Shown here: one piece after another, positions 44,654 to 53,940 of the stretch | How positions within the stretch are numbered: position 1 is the stretch's first letter | Layout: each line of letters starts with the position of its first letter | Origin: Sphingomonas flavescens | GTDB lineage: Bacteria > Pseudomonadota > Alphaproteobacteria > Sphingomonadales > Sphingomonadaceae | Length of the DNA stretch: 64,000 nt | Direction of reading: 5' to 3' | Assembly (NCBI RefSeq): GCF_030866745.1 | Contig: NZ_CP133016.1 | Location: 62,001 to 126,000 of the forward strand | Program-made: the position numbers and the translations under genes | The notes under the pieces: model-generated | Databases searched by the model: none | What the model saw: the letters and a program-made list of their open reading frames with translations, nothing else | What the model was told of the DNA's origin: nothing

Positions 44654-44689
44654 TGCCCCCCGGGATTTGCCGCGATTAATCAGGGGGCA
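44654..44689 (-). promoter_or_regulatory. Hairpin that can sequester the ABC ATPase ribosome site
   Basis: On the mRNA, TGCCCCC (44689-44683) can pair with GGGGGCA (44660-44654), which contains the G-run serving as Shine-Dalgarno sequence three to four bases before the ATG. The loop of about 22 bases includes the palindrome GATTAATC. This could be translational control or a protein-binding dyad. Confidence 0.4.
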
Positions 44690-44752
44690 GGCGGAGCGGT
44701 CAAGGGACGCTGACCAAGCTTTCGACAGGCCGACGAACGGCGGCCGCGAGTT

Positions 44753-45580
44753 TTAGTAAGGTGGCTTGTCGAGACCGCCGGGGCTTTTCGTGAAAATCTC
44801 GCAGCCGGTGTCGGTGATGCCTATCGAATGCTCGAACTGCGCCGAGAGCGAGCGGTCGCGGGTTACCGCTGTCCAGCCGTCTTCGAGGATCTTCACGTCG
44901 GGACGGCCGATGTTGATCATCGGCTCGACGGTGAAAATCATGCCGGGGCGCAGCTCGACACCCGTGCCGGGGCGGCCGGCATGAATGACTTCGGGGCTGT
45001 CGTGGAAGACGCGACCGACGCCGTGACCGCAGAAGTCGCGGACTACGCCGTAGCGATGGGCCTCGGCGTGGCGCTGGATCGCATTGGCGATGTCGCCAAG
45101 GCGGTTGCCGGGCTTCGCCTGTTCCAGGCCTAGCATCAGGCATTCGTAGGTGACGTCGACCAGCTTGCGCGCCTTCAGGGGAACGTCACCGACGAGGAAC
45201 ATGCGGCTTGTGTCGCCGTGCCAGCCATCGACGATGGGCGTCACGTCGATGTTGACGATGTCGCCGTCCTTGAGCGCCTTGTCGCCGGGGATGCCGTGGC
45301 AGACGACATGGTTGATCGAGATGCAGCAGCTCTTGGTATAGCCGCGATAACCGAGCGTCGCCGGCGTTCCGCCGCCTTCGACTGTCAGCTTGTAGACGAG
45401 GTCGTCCAGCTCTTGGGTCGTGACACCCGGCACGACGTGGGGCACCAAAGCATCGAGGATTTCCGCGGCCAGGCGGCCGGCGCGGTGCATTCCGGCAAAG
45501 GCTTCCGGGCCATGCAGCTTGATCACGCCATTCTTGGCTTCGACGCGGTCGTCGGCGGCAACGGTGATGTACTGGGTCAT
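44753..45580 (-). CDS. map: Methionine aminopeptidase, type I
   Basis: This cytosolic enzyme removes N-terminal methionine from nascent proteins. The 275-residue protein shows the five metal ligands in order: the two Asp in VNIDVTPIVDGWHGDTSR, His in FCGHGVGRVFH, and Glu in IFTVEPMINIG and in the region after SLSAQFEHSIGITDTG. Length is typical for type I with a short N-terminal extension. It is divergent from the CinA-like gene, with 77 bp between starts. Confidence 0.94.
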   Translation of the reverse strand: MTQYITVAADDRVEAKNGVIKLHGPEAFAGMHRAGRLAAEILDALVPHVVPGVTTQELDDLVYKLTVEGGGTPATLGYRGYTKSCCISINHVVCHGIPGDKALKDGDIVNIDVTPIVDGWHGDTSRMFLVGDVPLKARKLVDVTYECLMLGLEQAKPGNRLGDIANAIQRHAEAHRYGVVRDFCGHGVGRVFHDSPEVIHAGRPGTGVELRPGMIFTVEPMINIGRPDVKILEDGWTAVTRDRSLSAQFEHSIGITDTGCEIFTKSPGGLDKPPY

Positions 45581-45657
45581 TGGCCCCTAAGTAGGCAATC
45601 CCACGGGATTTTGCACGGGGTTGTTGCGCGAGGCTTCGGGTGGGCTAGGGACGGCGC

Positions 45658-46419
45658 GTGAGCGAAGAACGGATCTGGACGGCCGCGCTGGTCGTCATCG
45701 GTGATGAAATCCTGTCCGGGCGGACGCAGGACAAGAATATCGCGCAAATTGCGCTGTGGTTGAATGACCAGGGCATCCGGCTGGCGGAAGCGCGCGTCGT
45801 GCCGGACATGACCGAGCACATCGCGAGTGCGGTGAACGAACTGCGCGCGGCGCATGATTATCTGTTTACGACCGGTGGCATCGGGCCGACGCACGACGAC
45901 ATCACGGTCGATGCGATTGCGGAAGCCTTTGGCGTGCCGGTCGTCGAGCACCCGGATGCACGCAAGGTGCTTGAAGGATACTATCGCGAAAGGCCTGGCG
46001 GGCTAACTCCGGCGCGGCTACGCATGGCGAGGGTGCCGGAGGGGAGCGAATTGCTTGCCAACCCCAGCTCGGGCGCCCCGGGGATCAAGATCGGCAACGT
46101 CTTCATCATGGCGGGGGTGCCGGGAATCACGGCGGCGATGCTAGCCGCGATGACCGGGACGCTCGAGGGCGGACGGCCGGTGGTTTCGGTGACCGTCGGC
46201 GCACGCGCGCCGGAGAGCGATGTCGCCGATCTGCTGCGCGAGACGGAAGCGGCCAATCCTGGCGTGGCGATTGGCAGCTATCCATTTTTCAAGGAAGGCC
46301 GCTACGGGTCGAACTTCGTGATCCGGTCCGCCGATGGCAACCTGGCGCGTCAAACCGCCCAGCAGTTGGCCGAGGGCTTGCGGCAAGCCGGCTTCGACCC
46401 TGTCGAGGGCGGGCTCTAG
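45658..46419 (+). CDS. CinA-like molybdopterin-binding domain protein
   Basis: This 253-residue protein consists of the MoCF/CinA N-terminal domain (VIGDEILSGRTQDKN, TTGGIGPTHDDITVDAIAEAFG). It lacks the C-terminal amidase domain found in full CinA. Such single-domain versions are common in alphaproteobacteria, and some hydrolyse NADP- or ADP-ribose-type compounds. It starts at GTG. The stop overlaps the convergent small gene by 4 bp. Confidence 0.9.
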   Translation: MSEERIWTAALVVIGDEILSGRTQDKNIAQIALWLNDQGIRLAEARVVPDMTEHIASAVNELRAAHDYLFTTGGIGPTHDDITVDAIAEAFGVPVVEHPDARKVLEGYYRERPGGLTPARLRMARVPEGSELLANPSSGAPGIKIGNVFIMAGVPGITAAMLAAMTGTLEGGRPVVSVTVGARAPESDVADLLRETEAANPGVAIGSYPFFKEGRYGSNFVIRSADGNLARQTAQQLAEGLRQAGFDPVEGGL

Positions 46420-46700
46420 GCGAGGTCAGCGAACCATTCGGCATAGGGCGTATTCTTCGCCATGTGCCGATTGTAGTCGGGCGCGCCGTCGGTCCACCAG
46501 GGCTCGCCGCGCTCCCCGAGCGCGCGTTTGGCGGCGTCGACCCGCGCACGATCGCGCGTGCGCCGGGCGTCCATCAATTCTCTGACGAGGGCCTGACGGC
46601 GTTCGGGAGCGAGGGCTGGGTTGCTTGTTCGCCACAGGCGTCCGCGGACGACAAAATACCTGCCGTCTGGAGTAACAGGATAGGGTGGGCGTTGAGCCAT
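46416..46700 (-). CDS. Conserved hypothetical protein (94 aa)
   Basis: This basic soluble protein contains the recognisable alphaproteobacterial segment GEPWWTDGAPDYNRHMAKN and ends NTPYAEWFADLA. The N terminus (RPPYPVTPDGRYFVVRGRLWR) suggests a small folded beta domain, and the middle is a helical ARRTRDRARVDAAKRALG. No function is known to me. It overlaps the end of the CinA-like gene by 4 bp and is preceded by tRNA-Gly on the other strand. Confidence 0.72.
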   Translation of the reverse strand: MAQRPPYPVTPDGRYFVVRGRLWRTSNPALAPERRQALVRELMDARRTRDRARVDAAKRALGERGEPWWTDGAPDYNRHMAKNTPYAEWFADLA

Positions 46701-46790
46701 CGCCCCATCAAAGCGGTGCGCGCTTAGGCGTTCCGCTCCGAGGCCGTTGACTTGGCCAGACGGCCAATCCACATCGGCGCCAGCCCACGG

Positions 46791-46864
46791 GCGGGTATGA
46801 TGTAATGGTAGCCTGTCAGCTTCCCAAGCTGAACGCGCGGGTTCGATTCCCGCTACCCGCTCCA
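46791..46864 (+). tRNA. tRNA-Gly (anticodon CCC)
   Basis: The cloverleaf is complete: acceptor GCGGGTA with TACCCGC, anticodon stem TCAGC/GCTGA enclosing TTCCCAA, T-loop TTCGATT with GCGGG/CCCGC stem, and an encoded CCA. The anticodon CCC reads glycine GGG codons. It is 74 bases long. Confidence 0.95.
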
Positions 46865-46984
46865 CGGCAGTCGAGCCAAGGCTTGCCGCGGCAGTAGTCA
46901 CGCCGCGAGCAGCGCGGGTTCGTTTTGCACTTTGAATTGCACGAATTTCACCCGGAACCGCACACTTCTATCTGCGTTTGAGGT

Positions 46985-47005
46985 TGCTTAATATAAGCAG
47001 GCTTA
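46985..47005 (+). promoter_or_regulatory. Overlapping palindromes, candidate MarR/EmrR operator
   Basis: TGCTTA-ATA-TAAGCA (46985-46999) is a perfect inverted repeat, and TAAGC-AG-GCTTA (46994-47005) is a second one sharing the central half-site. Together they make three alternating half-sites. The site lies 16-36 bp before the MarR-type start and just after a TTGAGG -35-like hexamer (46978-46983), as expected for autorepression of an emrRAB operon. Confidence 0.7.
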
Positions 47006-47020
47006 CTATATCGGTTGCCG

Positions 47021-47464
47021 ATGGAAACCCTTCCTTTCGAGATTGGCGAGACGGCCCACGCGCTGCGCAAGGCCTTCGATCGCCGGGCTTGCGGGCTCGG
47101 CGTCACGCGTGCGCAGTGGAAGGTGCTCTTCCGGCTCGAAAGGCAGCCGGGCCTGCGTCAGATCGAGCTAGCCGACATGCTGGATATCGAGCCGATCACG
47201 CTCTCGCGGATTGTCGACCGGCTGGAAGAAGCCCGGCTGGTCGAGCGGGTTGCCGATCCGGCTGATCGCCGCGCCTGGCGGCTGCATGTCACGAAAACGG
47301 CCCGCCCGCTGATTGAAAAATTGCGCGGTGTGGCGAACGAGATGACGTGCCACGCGTTTGAAGGGATCCCATCCGAACAGATTGAAATTGCGCGGCGAGT
47401 GCTGGGACGCGTGCGTGAAAACGTGGCCCGAGCCGTTCCGATCGACAAGGCATCGAACCAATGA
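47021..47464 (+). CDS. MarR-family transcriptional regulator (EmrR-like)
   Basis: This 147-residue winged-helix repressor has LRQIELADMLDIEPITLSRIVDRLEEARLVER as recognition helix region and DPADRRAWRLHVT as wing, both standard MarR features. Ligands are usually phenolic or antibiotic compounds. The ATG was chosen over a TTG two codons earlier. Its stop overlaps the start of the HlyD-type gene (ATGA), and the palindromic site upstream is its probable operator. Confidence 0.9.
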   Translation: METLPFEIGETAHALRKAFDRRACGLGVTRAQWKVLFRLERQPGLRQIELADMLDIEPITLSRIVDRLEEARLVERVADPADRRAWRLHVTKTARPLIEKLRGVANEMTCHAFEGIPSEQIEIARRVLGRVRENVARAVPIDKASNQ

Positions 47465-48543
47465 ACAAGATGGCTACAGAACCGATGGCGCCTGCGGATG
47501 TCGCGGAGGAAGCGCCGAAAAAGCGTCGCCGCGTGAAAGTGCCGCAGGGTAAGGGCAGATTGAAGACGATCGTCATGCTGATCGTGCCGGCGATCCTGAT
47601 CGCCATCGGCGCCTATTGGTGGCTGACCAGCGGGGGCAGCGTGTCGACTGACGACGCGCAGATCCGCCAGGACATCGTGTCCGTAAGTCCGCAGGTAAAC
47701 GGCCAGGTCGTCGAGGTCCGCGTGCGCAATGGTGCGAAGGTGAAGCGCGGCGACGTGCTGTTCCGCATCGATCCGCAGCCATACCAGGTGGCGCTCGAAC
47801 AGGCGCAGGCGGCGCTCGCCGCGGCGCAGCTGCAGACGCAGGTGCTGCGCACGACTGCTGCAGGGACGGGCGGCGACATCACCGGCGCTCAGGCGAACTT
47901 GGCGATCAAGCAGAACGCGCTAGGCCGTCAGTCGGCGCTGCTGAAGCGGGGCTTCACCACGAAAGCCGATTATGAAGACGCGCTCAACGAAGTGCGGGCG
48001 GCGGAAACGCAGCTTGCCGATGCTCGCGCTCGCGCGGCCAATGCCAGCGCCGCGGTCAGCAGCAATGGTGAACAGCCGCAAATCGCGCAGGCGCGGGCCG
48101 CCGTCGACAAAGCGCGGCTGGACCTGTCGCGGACTGAGGTGAAGGCGCCGATGGACGGCATCGTCGAAAATGCCGACAAGCTGCAGGTCGGCCAGATGGC
48201 CGTGACCGGCGTCGGCATGATCAGCCTCGTGCACAGCACGACCGCTTGGGTCGAAGCCAATTTCAAGGAGAAGGACGTCGGTCGCATGGTTCCTGGACAG
48301 CGCGCCTCGGTCGAGGTTGACGCCTATCCGGGGAAGAAGTTCGACGCGCATGTGCAGAGCGTCGGTGCGGGCACGGGCAGCGAATTCTCGCTGCTGCCGG
48401 CGCAGAACGCCAACGGCAACTGGGTCAAGGTGACGCAGCGCGTGCCGGTGCGGATCGCGTTCGACGGGCATCCGGCGCAGCCGTTGATTGCTGGCCTGTC
48501 GGTAACCTCAACCGTCTATTTCGACGACCAGTCGAAAAAGTAA
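47461..48543 (+). CDS. emrA: HlyD/EmrA-type membrane fusion protein
   Basis: This 360-residue periplasmic adaptor has a cytoplasmic basic tail, one membrane helix (IVMLIVPAILIAIGAYWWL), a biotinyl-lipoyl half (VSPQVNGQVVEVRVRNGAKVKRGDVLFRI), a long alpha-hairpin and a beta-barrel with DLSRTEVKAPMDGIVENADKLQVGQ. It links the inner-membrane pump EmrB to an outer-membrane channel, which is not encoded here. The start codon overlaps the regulator stop; emrB begins 4 bp after its stop. Confidence 0.92.
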   Translation: MNKMATEPMAPADVAEEAPKKRRRVKVPQGKGRLKTIVMLIVPAILIAIGAYWWLTSGGSVSTDDAQIRQDIVSVSPQVNGQVVEVRVRNGAKVKRGDVLFRIDPQPYQVALEQAQAALAAAQLQTQVLRTTAAGTGGDITGAQANLAIKQNALGRQSALLKRGFTTKADYEDALNEVRAAETQLADARARAANASAAVSSNGEQPQIAQARAAVDKARLDLSRTEVKAPMDGIVENADKLQVGQMAVTGVGMISLVHSTTAWVEANFKEKDVGRMVPGQRASVEVDAYPGKKFDAHVQSVGAGTGSEFSLLPAQNANGNWVKVTQRVPVRIAFDGHPAQPLIAGLSVTSTVYFDDQSKK

Positions 48544-48547
48544 GGCC

Positions 48548-50092
48548 ATGGCGGAAGCCGCCACCCATCCACTGCCTACCGGCGAACGGATCATCGTCAC
48601 CATCGGGGTGATGATGGCCGTTCTGCTGCAGGTGCTGGATACGACCATTGCCAACGTGGCGTTGCCGCACATGCAGGCGAGCCTCAGCGCGACGCAGGAC
48701 ACCATCAACTGGGTGCTGACAAGCTACATCGTCGCTTCGGCCATCGCGCTGCCAATTAGCGGCTGGCTGGCCGACAAGGTCGGGCGGAAGCGCCTGCTGT
48801 TGATTTCGGTAGTGGTCTTTACCGTTGCGTCGGTGCTGTGCGCGACCGCCACGTCGCTAGTTGAAATGGTAATGTTCCGGGCGCTGCAGGGCGTAGGCGG
48901 CGCGTTCATCGTTCCGCTGGCGCAGGCGACATTGTTCGACATCAACCCGCGCGAGAAGCATGGCCAAGCGATGGCGCTGTTCGGCGGCGGCGTGATGATC
49001 GGGCCGATCCTGGGGCCGGTGTTGGGGGGCTGGCTGACCGACAACTACAATTGGCGCTGGGTCTTCCTGGTCAACCTGCCGGTGGGCATCCTTTGCGTGC
49101 TGGTCATGGCGCGCTTCATGCCGAAAACCGAAACCCATCAGCGCAAGTTCGACATGTTCGGCTTCATCCTGCTGGCGCTCGCCTTGGCGGGGCTGCAGCT
49201 GTTCCTTGATCGCGGACAACAGGAAGACTGGCTTGATAGCTGGGAGATCCGGCTCGAGCTTGGCCTCGCCATCGGGGCTGCCTGGATGTTCGTCGTCCAC
49301 ATGGTCACGGCCAAGAACCCCCTATTCGATAGATCGATGTTCAAGGATCGCAATTTTGCGACCGCGCTGGTTTTCATGGCGGTGACGGGCGTGCTGCTGC
49401 TCGCCGGCCTCGCGCTGCTGCCGCCGCTGCTGCAGACCATGTACGGCTATTCGGTGCTGCAGTCGGGCTTCCTCACGGCGCCGCGCGGTATCGGTACCCT
49501 TATTTCGATGCTGATGGCCGGGCGGCTGACGGGGAAGGTCGATTCCCGTCTGCTGGTCGGCCTTGGCGTCGTCCTCATGGGCGTTTCGCTGTATATGATG
49601 ACGGGCTTTGCAATCGATCAGCCGGCGCGGCCGGTGATCCTTAGCGGCGTTGTGCAGGGGCTGGGGCTCGGACTCATTTTTGTGCCGCTGCAGAGTCTGG
49701 CCTTTGAAACGCTGGCGGTAAAAGCGCGCACAACGGCGGCAGCTTTGCTAAACCTGTCGCGCAACATCGGCGGCTCAATCGGCATTTCGGTGGTTAGCAC
49801 CCAGCTGGTGAGGATGTCGCAGGTTTCGCATGCGGACCTTGCGCGGAACATTACCGAGCAAACGATCCCGACAGCGGACCCGAGCATGCTCCAGACGGTG
49901 TTTCCGGTCGCGGGTCCGGCGGCGCTCGCTTACATCAATATGATCATCAACAAGCAGGCGCTTTTCATCGCCTATCTCGATGACTTCAAGCTGATGATGA
50001 TCGTCACTTTCTCGGTATTGCCGCTGCTGCTGCTCATGAAGCGCGGCAACAAGGCCGGCAGCGGCGGGCCGCCCCACGTCGCCATGGATTAA
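48548..50092 (+). CDS. emrB: DHA2-family multidrug efflux MFS transporter (EmrB-like)
   Basis: This 514-residue transporter has 14 predicted helices, the length and topology of DHA2 drug:H+ antiporters. Motif A WLADKVGRKRLLLISV and motif C-like GPILGPVLGGWLTDNYNWRWVF are present, along with the N-terminal LDTTIANVALPHM segment. With EmrA upstream and an EmrR-like repressor it forms a complete inner-membrane efflux operon. Substrate inference is limited to hydrophobic or phenolic toxicants. Confidence 0.93.
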   Translation: MAEAATHPLPTGERIIVTIGVMMAVLLQVLDTTIANVALPHMQASLSATQDTINWVLTSYIVASAIALPISGWLADKVGRKRLLLISVVVFTVASVLCATATSLVEMVMFRALQGVGGAFIVPLAQATLFDINPREKHGQAMALFGGGVMIGPILGPVLGGWLTDNYNWRWVFLVNLPVGILCVLVMARFMPKTETHQRKFDMFGFILLALALAGLQLFLDRGQQEDWLDSWEIRLELGLAIGAAWMFVVHMVTAKNPLFDRSMFKDRNFATALVFMAVTGVLLLAGLALLPPLLQTMYGYSVLQSGFLTAPRGIGTLISMLMAGRLTGKVDSRLLVGLGVVLMGVSLYMMTGFAIDQPARPVILSGVVQGLGLGLIFVPLQSLAFETLAVKARTTAAALLNLSRNIGGSIGISVVSTQLVRMSQVSHADLARNITEQTIPTADPSMLQTVFPVAGPAALAYINMIINKQALFIAYLDDFKLMMIVTFSVLPLLLLMKRGNKAGSGGPPHVAMD

Positions 50093-50104
50093 AAGGAGAA
50101 GCTC

Positions 50105-51100
50105 ATGTTTCAGGTTGGCAAGCGCCGTCTCGGCAAGAACGGACCGGAGGTTTCCGCCATCGGTCTTGGTTGCATGGGCATGAGCGAATTCTACGGCAGC
50201 GGTGACGAGCAGGAATCGATCGCGACGATCCACCACGCGCTCGACCGCGGTTTGAACTTCCTGGACACGGCGGACATGTACGGCGTCGGCCGCAATGAGG
50301 AACTGGTCGGAAAGGCCATCCGTGACCGACGCGACGACGTATTCCTGGCGACCAAGTTCGGCAACGTGCGCGGGCCGAACGGCGAGTTCCTCGGCGTGAA
50401 GGGCGATCCCGCCTACGTGCGCTCGGCTTGCGAGGCGAGCCTCAAGCGGCTCGGCGTTGACGTCATCGACCTCTATTACCAGCATCGCGTCGACCAGAAC
50501 GTGCCGATCGAGGATACGGTCGGCGAGATGGCGCGGCTGAAGGAAGAGGGGAAGGTTCGCTTCCTTGGCCTCAGTGAAGCGGCGCCCGTCACCATTCGCA
50601 AGGCGCATGCCACGTCGCCGATAACGGCGGTGCAGACCGAGCTGTCGCTGTGGAGCCGCGATGCGGAAGGTGGCGTGCTGCCGACAGTGCGCGAACTTGG
50701 CATCGGTTACGTCGCCTACTCACCGCTCGGCCGCGGTTTTCTGACGGGACAATTTAAGTCGCCCGACGACTTCCCTGAAGGTGACACGCGACGAAATCAT
50801 CCGCGTTTCCAGGGAGAGAATTTCGCGAAGAATCTGCAGCTGGTCGATGAGGTTGGTTCGATGGCGCGCGAGAAGGGTTGCACTACCGCGCAGCTGGCGC
50901 TTGCCTGGGTCTTGGCGAAGGGCGACGATGTTGTGCCGATCCCAGGGACGAAGCACATCCGCTATCTCGACGACAACATCGGTGCGTTGGAGGTGAAGCT
51001 GACCGAGGCCGACCTTCGGCGGCTTGACGATATTCTACCGCCGGGCGCGGCGGCGGGCGATCGTTATCACGCCGCGGGTATGCAGACGATCAACGGCTGA
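50105..51100 (+). CDS. Aldo/keto reductase
   Basis: This 331-residue NADPH-dependent oxidoreductase has the catalytic tetrad Asp/Tyr in [11 protein letters not shown], Lys in VFLATKFG and His in YYQHRVD. The (alpha/beta)8 length matches the YajO/YakC-type subfamily, and the cofactor tail KHIRYLDDN is present. It starts 12 bp after emrB with AGGAGAAG before the ATG. It may reduce the aldehyde or quinone that the pump also handles. Confidence 0.93.
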   Translation: MFQVGKRRLGKNGPEVSAIGLGCMGMSEFYGSGDEQESIATIHHALDRGLNFLDTADMYGVGRNEELVGKAIRDRRDDVFLATKFGNVRGPNGEFLGVKGDPAYVRSACEASLKRLGVDVIDLYYQHRVDQNVPIEDTVGEMARLKEEGKVRFLGLSEAAPVTIRKAHATSPITAVQTELSLWSRDAEGGVLPTVRELGIGYVAYSPLGRGFLTGQFKSPDDFPEGDTRRNHPRFQGENFAKNLQLVDEVGSMAREKGCTTAQLALAWVLAKGDDVVPIPGTKHIRYLDDNIGALEVKLTEADLRRLDDILPPGAAAGDRYHAAGMQTING

Positions 51101-51157
51101 CGGCTTGCGTGACTGACGCAGCGCATTAACTTCGCGCAAAATCGCGGGGGATTCGCT

Positions 51158-52531
51158 GTGCGTCGAAACACTATTTTGGCATCACTGCTGGCAGTGACAT
51201 CGTCGGCCGCCATCGCGGCGACGCCGGCGCTGAGCTTGCCGATCGAGAGCTATACGCTTAGCAATGGGCTGAAAGTTGTGCTGGTCCCGAACAGCAAGAC
51301 CGGCACCGTCAACGTGAAGCAGTTTTACGGGATAGGCTTTCGCGTCGAGCCGCGCGATCGCACCGGATTCGCGCACCTGTTCGAGCATCTGATGTTTCAG
51401 GGATCGCAGAATGCGCCGAAGGGCCGGTTGATCGGCGACGTGACCGCAGCCGGCGGCTACATCAACGGCTCGACGCGCTTCGATTACACCGATTACGTCG
51501 AGTGGGTGCCGTCGAACGCCCTGGAGCGCATGCTTTGGCTGGATAGCGACCGCATGGCGCGTCCGGTCATCAACGACGTGGTGCTAAAGAACCAGCAGGG
51601 CGTCGTCGGCAATGAGGTAAAGGTCAACGTCCTCAATGCGCCCTATGGATCGTGGCCGTGGATCGACCTGCCGATGCTGGCCAACAGCAACTGGTACAAT
51701 TCCCACAATTTCTACGGCGACCTGAAGGAAATCGAGGCGGCTACCGTGGCCGACGCCAAGGATTTTTCAGCCAGATATTACCGCCCCAACAATGCCTCGC
51801 TGGTCATCCAGGGCGACTTCGACCCGGTCCAGGCAAAGGCCATGGTGCAGAAATACTTCGGACCGATACCCGCCGGGCCGCCGGTCGCGCTGCCCGATCT
51901 TTCCGAAGCTCCGCAGACCAAGGCGCGCGTGGGCTCGCGTGTCGATCCGCTTGCACCGAAGCCGGGCTACAGCTTCGCATATCATGTCCCGCCCCGCGGC
52001 GGTCAGGACTGGATCGTCATGGGTCTGATCGATCAGATGCTGCTGAAGGGCGCCGACAGCCGCCTGAACCGCGCGCTGTCGATCGACCGCTCGATCACCG
52101 GCGACCTCGATGGCGGCATCAACGGCTATCTCGGAGACATGTACAGCTACAAGGGCCCTGCCTTGTGGATGGTCAGCTTCACCCACGATGCGTCGGTAAG
52201 CGATGCGGAAATCAAGCAGGTCGTCGACAAGGTGATGGACGATTTCCTTGCCGCGCCGCCCAGCTCCGAAGAACTGGCGCGCGCGAAAACCAAGGCAAAG
52301 TCCTCGCTCTATCGTGCGATCGCAGATGAGAGTGGAGCTCAGCTGGCGGACTTGGTTGGGCTTGCAGCTTTATTTGGCGACGACCCGCGAATGGTCAATT
52401 CACTGCCCGAGCGCTTCGACGCGGTTACCGCGGCGCAGGTTCAGGACGTTGCGCGCCGATATCTGAGACCCGAGCAACGATCGACCTTCACGATCGTCGC
52501 CGGCAAGGACGCAGGAAAGGCAGGCCAGTAA
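51158..52531 (+). CDS. M16 zinc peptidase, catalytic subunit, exported
   Basis: This 457-residue insulinase-family protease has a signal peptide (MRRNTILASLLAVTSSAAIAA) and the inverted zinc motif H73-LFE-H77. The downstream Glu lies in GVVGNEVKVNV. It starts at GTG with GGGGG upstream. The following gene encodes the non-catalytic partner; the two are expected to form a heterodimer in the periplasm. The stop codon overlaps the next ATG (TAATG), indicating coupled translation. Confidence 0.93.
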   Translation: MRRNTILASLLAVTSSAAIAATPALSLPIESYTLSNGLKVVLVPNSKTGTVNVKQFYGIGFRVEPRDRTGFAHLFEHLMFQGSQNAPKGRLIGDVTAAGGYINGSTRFDYTDYVEWVPSNALERMLWLDSDRMARPVINDVVLKNQQGVVGNEVKVNVLNAPYGSWPWIDLPMLANSNWYNSHNFYGDLKEIEAATVADAKDFSARYYRPNNASLVIQGDFDPVQAKAMVQKYFGPIPAGPPVALPDLSEAPQTKARVGSRVDPLAPKPGYSFAYHVPPRGGQDWIVMGLIDQMLLKGADSRLNRALSIDRSITGDLDGGINGYLGDMYSYKGPALWMVSFTHDASVSDAEIKQVVDKVMDDFLAAPPSSEELARAKTKAKSSLYRAIADESGAQLADLVGLAALFGDDPRMVNSLPERFDAVTAAQVQDVARRYLRPEQRSTFTIVAGKDAGKAGQ

Positions 52532-53940
52532 TGCGTGCATCCATTCTTCTCGCCGCTGCCCTCCTAGCGCCGCCGGCGATCGCCCAGACGGCTCCGGCCG
52601 CGCCGCCGATTGGTACCCCAAGGCCGTTCAAGATGCCTACGATCGAGCGTGTGCGGCTGGCCAACGGCATGACGATCGCGTTCGTGCCCTTCGGGTCGGT
52701 GCCGCAAACCACCTTGGTGCTGACCACCTTCGCGGGCGATCTCGACGCCCCGGGCAAGCCGTGGTTGCCGGCGATCAACGCCGATCTCGCGAAGGAAGGG
52801 GCGGGGGGGCTGTCGGCTACCCAGCTAGCCGAGGCATTTTCCGGAATGGGGGGATCGTTGTCCGCGCGGGCGGACGCCAACCTGACGCAATATTCGACGA
52901 CCGTGCTTGCGGAGCGCGCGGGGGATGCGGTTACCCTGCTTGGGGATGTGATGCGGCGTCCGACGCTTGCACAAGCGGACTTCGACAGGGTCATGGCCAA
53001 TCGCAAGCGTGCCTTGGCGCAGGCGGAAGCAACGCCGCAGTCGATGGCCGACGCTTTGCTCGCCAAAGCGTTGTATGGTTCGCATCCCTATGGAACGCCG
53101 CTCCCGACCGCAGTGCAGTTGGCCGGCTATCGCCTCGCGGACGTGAAGCAGTTCCACGACACGCAATTCGGCGCGCGACGGTCGACCCTCTATGTCATCG
53201 GCCAGTTCGACAAAGCGGCGGTACGCGCTGCCGCCGAGCGCGCATTCGGATCCTGGACGGCCGGGCCGCCGCGCAAGCAGTTGTTGGCTCGGTTCAATGC
53301 CGGGCCCAAGCTTGTTCTCGCGGATCGGCCGGGAAGTGAGCAGACGACGGTGCGCCTTGCATTCGCTGCGCCAGCGGTGGGATCTGCGACGGATGTTCCA
53401 TTTCGCGTAACCGATGCGCTGCTCGGCGGGTCGTTCGGCTCGCGCATCACGGCCAATATCCGCGAGGACAAAGGCTTCACCTATTCGCCTTACTCCAACA
53501 TCGCGGGAAGGCCGGGCGGCGCCAGCTGGGTTTGGTCGGGCGACATCACGCCATCGGTCACCGGAAAGGCGATGGCCGAAGTGTTCAAGGAGATCCGCCG
53601 GTTGCAGGCGGACCCACCCGCTGCGGCGGAAGCGCAAGGCATGAAGACCTATGCCGGCTCCTATCTCCTGATGCGGACGACCAGTGCCGACCTGATCGCA
53701 GGACAGCTCGTTCGCGCCGACCTGCTTGGCCTCAAGCCCAGCTATTTCGACAGCTACGTCCAGCGCGCGATGGCGGTTACGCCGGCGCAGATCAGCACAC
53801 TTGCCAAAACCGACCTCCCGATCGACCGGCTGGTAATGGTGGTGGTTGGCGACGTGAAGAGCGTCGAGCCGCAGTTGATGGAATTGCCTGAGCTTAAGCG
53901 CGCTGCTGTGCAGCGGGTCACGCTTCCGACAGGCAAATAG
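52531..53940 (+). CDS. M16 peptidase-like protein, non-catalytic subunit, exported
   Basis: This 469-residue exported protein (MRASILLAAALLAPPAIA signal) has the two-domain M16 fold. It lacks the HxxEH zinc site: the equivalent region reads ADLAKEGAGGLSATQLAEAF. The second-half substrate-binding motif GSFGSRITANIREDKGFTYSPYS retains the Arg/Tyr pair of M16 beta subunits. It is translationally coupled to the catalytic subunit and ends exactly where the convergent amidohydrolase ends. Confidence 0.92.
   Translation: MRASILLAAALLAPPAIAQTAPAAPPIGTPRPFKMPTIERVRLANGMTIAFVPFGSVPQTTLVLTTFAGDLDAPGKPWLPAINADLAKEGAGGLSATQLAEAFSGMGGSLSARADANLTQYSTTVLAERAGDAVTLLGDVMRRPTLAQADFDRVMANRKRALAQAEATPQSMADALLAKALYGSHPYGTPLPTAVQLAGYRLADVKQFHDTQFGARRSTLYVIGQFDKAAVRAAAERAFGSWTAGPPRKQLLARFNAGPKLVLADRPGSEQTTVRLAFAAPAVGSATDVPFRVTDALLGGSFGSRITANIREDKGFTYSPYSNIAGRPGGASWVWSGDITPSVTGKAMAEVFKEIRRLQADPPAAAEAQGMKTYAGSYLLMRTTSADLIAGQLVRADLLGLKPSYFDSYVQRAMAVTPAQISTLAKTDLPIDRLVMVVVGDVKSVEPQLMELPELKRAAVQRVTLPTGK

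Noticed and set aside
46865..47010. Integration site at the tRNA-Gly 3' end
   Set aside because: No integrase and no repeated tRNA tail were seen; the short TTGCAC repeat is too small to be an attachment site.
52531..53940. Second catalytic M16 peptidase
   Set aside because: The HxxEH zinc site is absent, so it is described as the non-catalytic partner.
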